A stretch of DNA of 44,670 nt from Prevotella sp. (GTDB lineage: Bacteria; Bacteroidota; Bacteroidia; Bacteroidales; Bacteroidaceae). Numbering within the stretch: the first letter of the stretch is position 1; each line of letters begins with the position of its first letter. Below, in pieces: positions 42,236-44,670 of the stretch. A program made the position numbers and the translations under genes. Location: assembly GCA_017447515.1 (NCBI GenBank), contig JAFSNG010000008.1, forward strand, positions 1 to 44,670. Reading direction: 5' to 3'. The notes below the pieces were generated by a model. The model saw only the letters and a list, made by a program, of their open reading frames with translations. It made no database searches and was not told the DNA's origin.

Positions 42236-43091
42236 ACTCTTCCTCCAGCGAGTTAAAGAAGTCCTCATCAATCTCATACGACTTGACTTCATTGAGGCCG
42301 ATGCCGTATTCTGCCAACTTATTGATGAGTTCCTCGCCATCCATCAAGTCTATCAAACGCTTTCCTTCGCTCGATGCCTCTTCTTTGGCCTCACGGGTGA
42401 ATGCACCTGTAGTGATAAGTACGCCTTTCTCAATGTTGGTTCCCAGTGAGCCACGGAAATCGCGGATTTGTGGTGCTCCAACTTGGCCTTTATAACGTTT
42501 ACACTGGAAAGCCACGTTAAAGCTGAAGATTCCATTGATACGCAATTTACCAGTTCCATCGATGCCACCGTCACCTGATTTCCTTGTAACCTCAACGTCA
42601 GAGAACCCACATTCACGCAACAGGCGCTGAGCCAGTTTCTCAAATGCATAAGGATTCATGTTGAACAAGATATCTGCCACCTGCTCGCGCCAGCCTTTCT
42701 TCTCTGCGGCAGGAACGTCTTCTGATTCAGGCTTCTCCGTGCCGTGCTTGTCGTTAGTGAACTTCTTGATTTCTTTCGTATCAATCTTGCCAGACTTGAG
42801 CATCTTTGCACCTTTCGATGTCAAAGCCCAAACGCCTTGCTTACTATTCTCTACAGCACCAAAGTTCTTCAAGTAAGTCCTTGCCCACATCAGCCTATAT
42901 TCCACCTCGCTCATAGTGAATGTGTGCATCTCCTCAACTACATCGTCTGGGAGATTCGTGATAGCCAAAACCTTCTTGTATATTTCTTCGTTAGAGCCAG
43001 ATCCTCCAAGCATATCGAGTGCCTTCAGGACTGGTTCAAAGAAATAATCAAAATTTGGACAGAGTTTCTTGCTTGTTTTCTTCTTAGCCAT
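42228..43091 (-). CDS. mrr: Mrr-type restriction endonuclease
   Basis: A 287-aa protein. The N-terminal region (about 10-105) is a winged-helix Mrr_N-like domain (FEPVLKALDMLGGSGSNEEI, later QGVWALTSKGAKML). After an acidic linker (about 112-132) comes the Mrr catalytic domain: AFEKLAQRLLRECGF with its Glu, KSGDGGIDG with Asp178, and FQCKRYKG with Gln196-x-Lys198. Mrr proteins cleave modified DNA, often m5C- or m6A-containing. Next to a cytosine methylase, its target range must avoid the methylase product. It is followed by a hairpin region before the restriction gene, so it may stand as a separate unit. Confidence 0.9.
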   Translation of the reverse strand: MAKKKTSKKLCPNFDYFFEPVLKALDMLGGSGSNEEIYKKVLAITNLPDDVVEEMHTFTMSEVEYRLMWARTYLKNFGAVENSKQGVWALTSKGAKMLKSGKIDTKEIKKFTNDKHGTEKPESEDVPAAEKKGWREQVADILFNMNPYAFEKLAQRLLRECGFSDVEVTRKSGDGGIDGTGKLRINGIFSFNVAFQCKRYKGQVGAPQIRDFRGSLGTNIEKGVLITTGAFTREAKEEASSEGKRLIDLMDGEELINKLAEYGIGLNEVKSYEIDEDFFNSLEEESI

Positions 43092-43208
43092 ATCGCATTA
43101 ATCTATTTTATAATCGTGAGACAGCGTCAAATCACCAGATTCCAAATCAGGAAAATCTCGCGTAAATATCTATCGTCGTTCATAATTAATTCATTTTATT
43201 CTAGCCTG

Positions 43209-43216
43209 CAAATTTA
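43209..43216 (-). promoter_or_regulatory. Candidate -7 box of mrr
   Basis: Minus-strand TAAATTTG, with only a weak -33 (GTTG 23 nt upstream). The leader would be about 110 nt long. In the rest of 43092-43296 I see no gene or stable structure apart from an 18-codon open frame that I do not accept. Confidence 0.35.
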
Positions 43217-43296
43217 CGAATAATTTCTGAGATATTTCACAACATAGCACATTTTTACACATCTTTTAATAAAAGACCACGGCACAAACTTATAAT

Positions 43297-44331
43297 CTAA
43301 AGTTCTGGTGGCAAGAAGAAATTTGTCTTATACTCTAGTGGAACTATATTTGATAGCAACTTTGCGCGCTGCTGTTCTGTAAGTACTGATGATATGAATT
43401 GCTTGATGTCATTTGCACATGGGTCTTGGATGTAAATACGCTCCAGATGTTCCATTTTGGAGAATATCTCACGATCAGTCTCACGATTAAAGAATGGAAA
43501 CGAATAGCCAATCACGACAAGAACTTGCGCGTCAGCTATTTTGTTGTAGAGAACGTCGCTCCGCTTGTCGAACTCCATTTTCTCCCAAGCAAAGATTAGT
43601 TGCAGGCAACCATCGCTGAACGACCTGGTTCTGTTTGCGATACAGTATTGACGAAATATCTTATCAAGAAGGCCTTCGCTTTTGATTGTTAGTAATACAT
43701 CTGCCTCGATGTTGTTCGCCCCATAGTAGTTGCCAGCTCCATTAATTCTAAATACCCTTGCGCTATCAGTTTCTGTCATCGTGTCATTTGGAACACACTC
43801 GTATAAGCGTCCATTGCCATACCCACGATAGGCAATGTCAAGCTGGAGGTCGTAGTTCCATGTCATAATATAGACATTGTCTGGTATCATGGCATTCCTG
43901 TTCAGAATGTTTGCAAAGAATGTGTCGTATCGTTTGTCGAAAGGATGGATGACTTGCTCTATCAGGAAAAACGACGACAGCAAGAGTTTGAGTTTGCCAA
44001 AATCACAGGCTTGATTGCACAGATAGAGTTTCTTGGCGAATGTGTCGATTGTGGCATGTTGGGCAGCTTTGTCTTGAAGCCATATCAGATCATCAATGAA
44101 CATTGATTTCATGGATGCTGCATCCAGCTCTTTGCCGCAAAATGAATATGGGGTGTTGAGACCTGCAATATCGCAGTTCTTCACCCAGTCGACGACAATG
44201 CTAAATTCATTGTCTATCTCGTTGACAACAGGAAGTCCCTCAACAATTCTCTTGGGGGAGTTCTTCGGCTCACCCTCGTTCCTTTTGCCATAACTGGCAC
44301 CTGCACCAAGTAAATATACAATCTTGCTCAT
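43297..44331 (-). CDS. SIR2-like family protein (probable NAD-dependent defence effector)
   Basis: A 344-aa protein with the SIR2-like Rossmann landmarks: IVYLLGAGASYGKR (GAGAS at 9-13), TWNYD (157-161, the TxNYD motif), and VLVVIGYSFPFFNRETDREI near 280. It lacks the zinc-binding Cys set of protein deacetylases, so it is closer to the SIR2-like NAD-cleaving proteins of anti-phage systems. No second effector or sensor domain is visible and there is no partner gene in the same unit. It lies beside Mrr and a restriction-modification system and just before an insertion sequence. The defence role is inferred from context and family. Confidence 0.75.
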   Translation of the reverse strand: MSKIVYLLGAGASYGKRNEGEPKNSPKRIVEGLPVVNEIDNEFSIVVDWVKNCDIAGLNTPYSFCGKELDAASMKSMFIDDLIWLQDKAAQHATIDTFAKKLYLCNQACDFGKLKLLLSSFFLIEQVIHPFDKRYDTFFANILNRNAMIPDNVYIMTWNYDLQLDIAYRGYGNGRLYECVPNDTMTETDSARVFRINGAGNYYGANNIEADVLLTIKSEGLLDKIFRQYCIANRTRSFSDGCLQLIFAWEKMEFDKRSDVLYNKIADAQVLVVIGYSFPFFNRETDREIFSKMEHLERIYIQDPCANDIKQFISSVLTEQQRAKLLSNIVPLEYKTNFFLPPEL

Positions 44332-44350
44332 AGTCTTTTGTTTTACTCCA

Positions 44351-44358
44351 CAAAAATA
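44351..44358 (-). promoter_or_regulatory. Candidate -7 box of the SIR2-like gene
   Basis: Minus-strand TATTTTTG, 19 nt before the ATG at 44331. A second candidate, TAAATTTG, lies at 44403-44410. Neither has a good -33 box. Confidence 0.3.
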
Positions 44359-44502
44359 CTAAGATTATTCGAAATGACGGCAATTATTATTGATTATTTT
44401 TGCAAATTTAATAAAACGCGCATTTTCTCCACACTTTCCCCACACTGTCTTAGCCTGAAATACGTTGACTCCTGCCAAGCCTCTTAAAAGTTAAAAAGAG
44501 TT

Positions 44503-44670
44503 ATGAGAAAAGGTCAACGTTTTGCACGTGCATTCAAGCGTGCCGTAGCAGTGGAATATCTGCAAAGTGGCGAGGAACGTAAAGTGATCGCTCTGAAATA
44601 TGGGCTTCCCAGCGTTCAAACTGTCAGTAATTGGGTAAGTTTATACCTAACTCCGCACGAAATTGAGACA
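44503..44670 (+). CDS. Transposase N-terminal part (IS3-type OrfA-like), cut by the window edge
   Basis: 56 codons from ATG 44503 run to the window edge. The reading begins MRKGQRFARAFKRAVAVEYL and continues with a helix-turn-helix (ERKVIALKYGLPSVQTVSNW) of the kind that opens IS3-family OrfA and other transposases. It is the only plus-strand gene of the accessory region. The left inverted repeat of the element probably lies at about 44440-44500, but no partner end is visible to define it. The family assignment is provisional because the catalytic part is outside the window. Confidence 0.6.
   Translation, partial: MRKGQRFARAFKRAVAVEYLQSGEERKVIALKYGLPSVQTVSNWVSLYLTPHEIET

Noticed and set aside
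43127-43183. 18-codon open frame in the mrr leader (minus strand)
   Set aside because: Too short to support; no start context or similarity, and a frameshifted extension would be needed to make it look like a protein.
43262-43276. Terminator after the SIR2-like gene
   Set aside because: The palindrome TCTTTTAATAAAAGA is all A/T apart from one base in each arm and leaves a one-base loop, so a stable hairpin is unlikely.

Overview
The window looks like a chromosomal segment of a Bacteroidota bacterium, most likely Prevotellaceae (Prevotella, Segatella or Xylanibacter type). The reasons are direct: many start regions carry the Bacteroidota promoter pattern TTTG-N19/20-TAnnTTTG, Shine-Dalgarno sequences are mostly absent, the F-ATPase operon has the Bacteroidota order atpD-C-(I-like)-B-E-F-H-A-G, and there is a Nudix-type arabinose regulator, a propeller/Y_Y_Y regulator and a DUF5103 protein. 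The species assignment is inference.

Bases 1-30150 are core genome. First come the 5' end of a probable 4-alpha-glucanotransferase, a DegP/HtrA lipoprotein protease and a mannitol dehydrogenase-family oxidoreductase, all on the minus strand. Next is a rightward L-arabinose operon, galM - SGLT symporter - araR - araD - araA, with a palindrome over its predicted promoter and no ribulokinase. Then follow a soluble histidine kinase/receiver hybrid with a membrane-anchored EEP-fold hydrolase, the nine-gene F-type ATP synthase operon (minus), a HAD phosphatase - panB - MFS group (plus), a membrane-spanning propeller/AraC regulator, a DUF5103 protein (minus), and gyrA followed by a secreted TPR protein.

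From about 30150 to the end, all genes but the last lie on the minus strand, many are unknown, and short repeats fill the spacers. This accessory region has three blocks. Block A (30154-34702) has a VirE_N/DUF3987 primase-helicase-like protein, an M15 peptidase and three small unknown proteins. Block B (34895-38713) is an operon of an AAA/DUF4143 ATPase and three unrecognised proteins. It is bounded by a promoter with a 33-bp-periodic repeat array and by a strong terminator. Block C (39021-44331) is defence-like: a PmeII-type restriction enzyme, a C5 cytosine methyltransferase, a closely coupled LPD28-like small protein, an Mrr-type endonuclease and a SIR2-like protein, followed by the start of a transposase.

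The most unusual signals are three. One is a probable small RNA (promoter plus GNRA-capped hairpin, about 42143-42235) lying antisense to the end of the mrr gene. The second is the 33-bp repeat array upstream of the AAA/DUF4143 operon. The third is that four-gene operon itself, which may be an undescribed system. No tRNA, rRNA or CRISPR array was seen.
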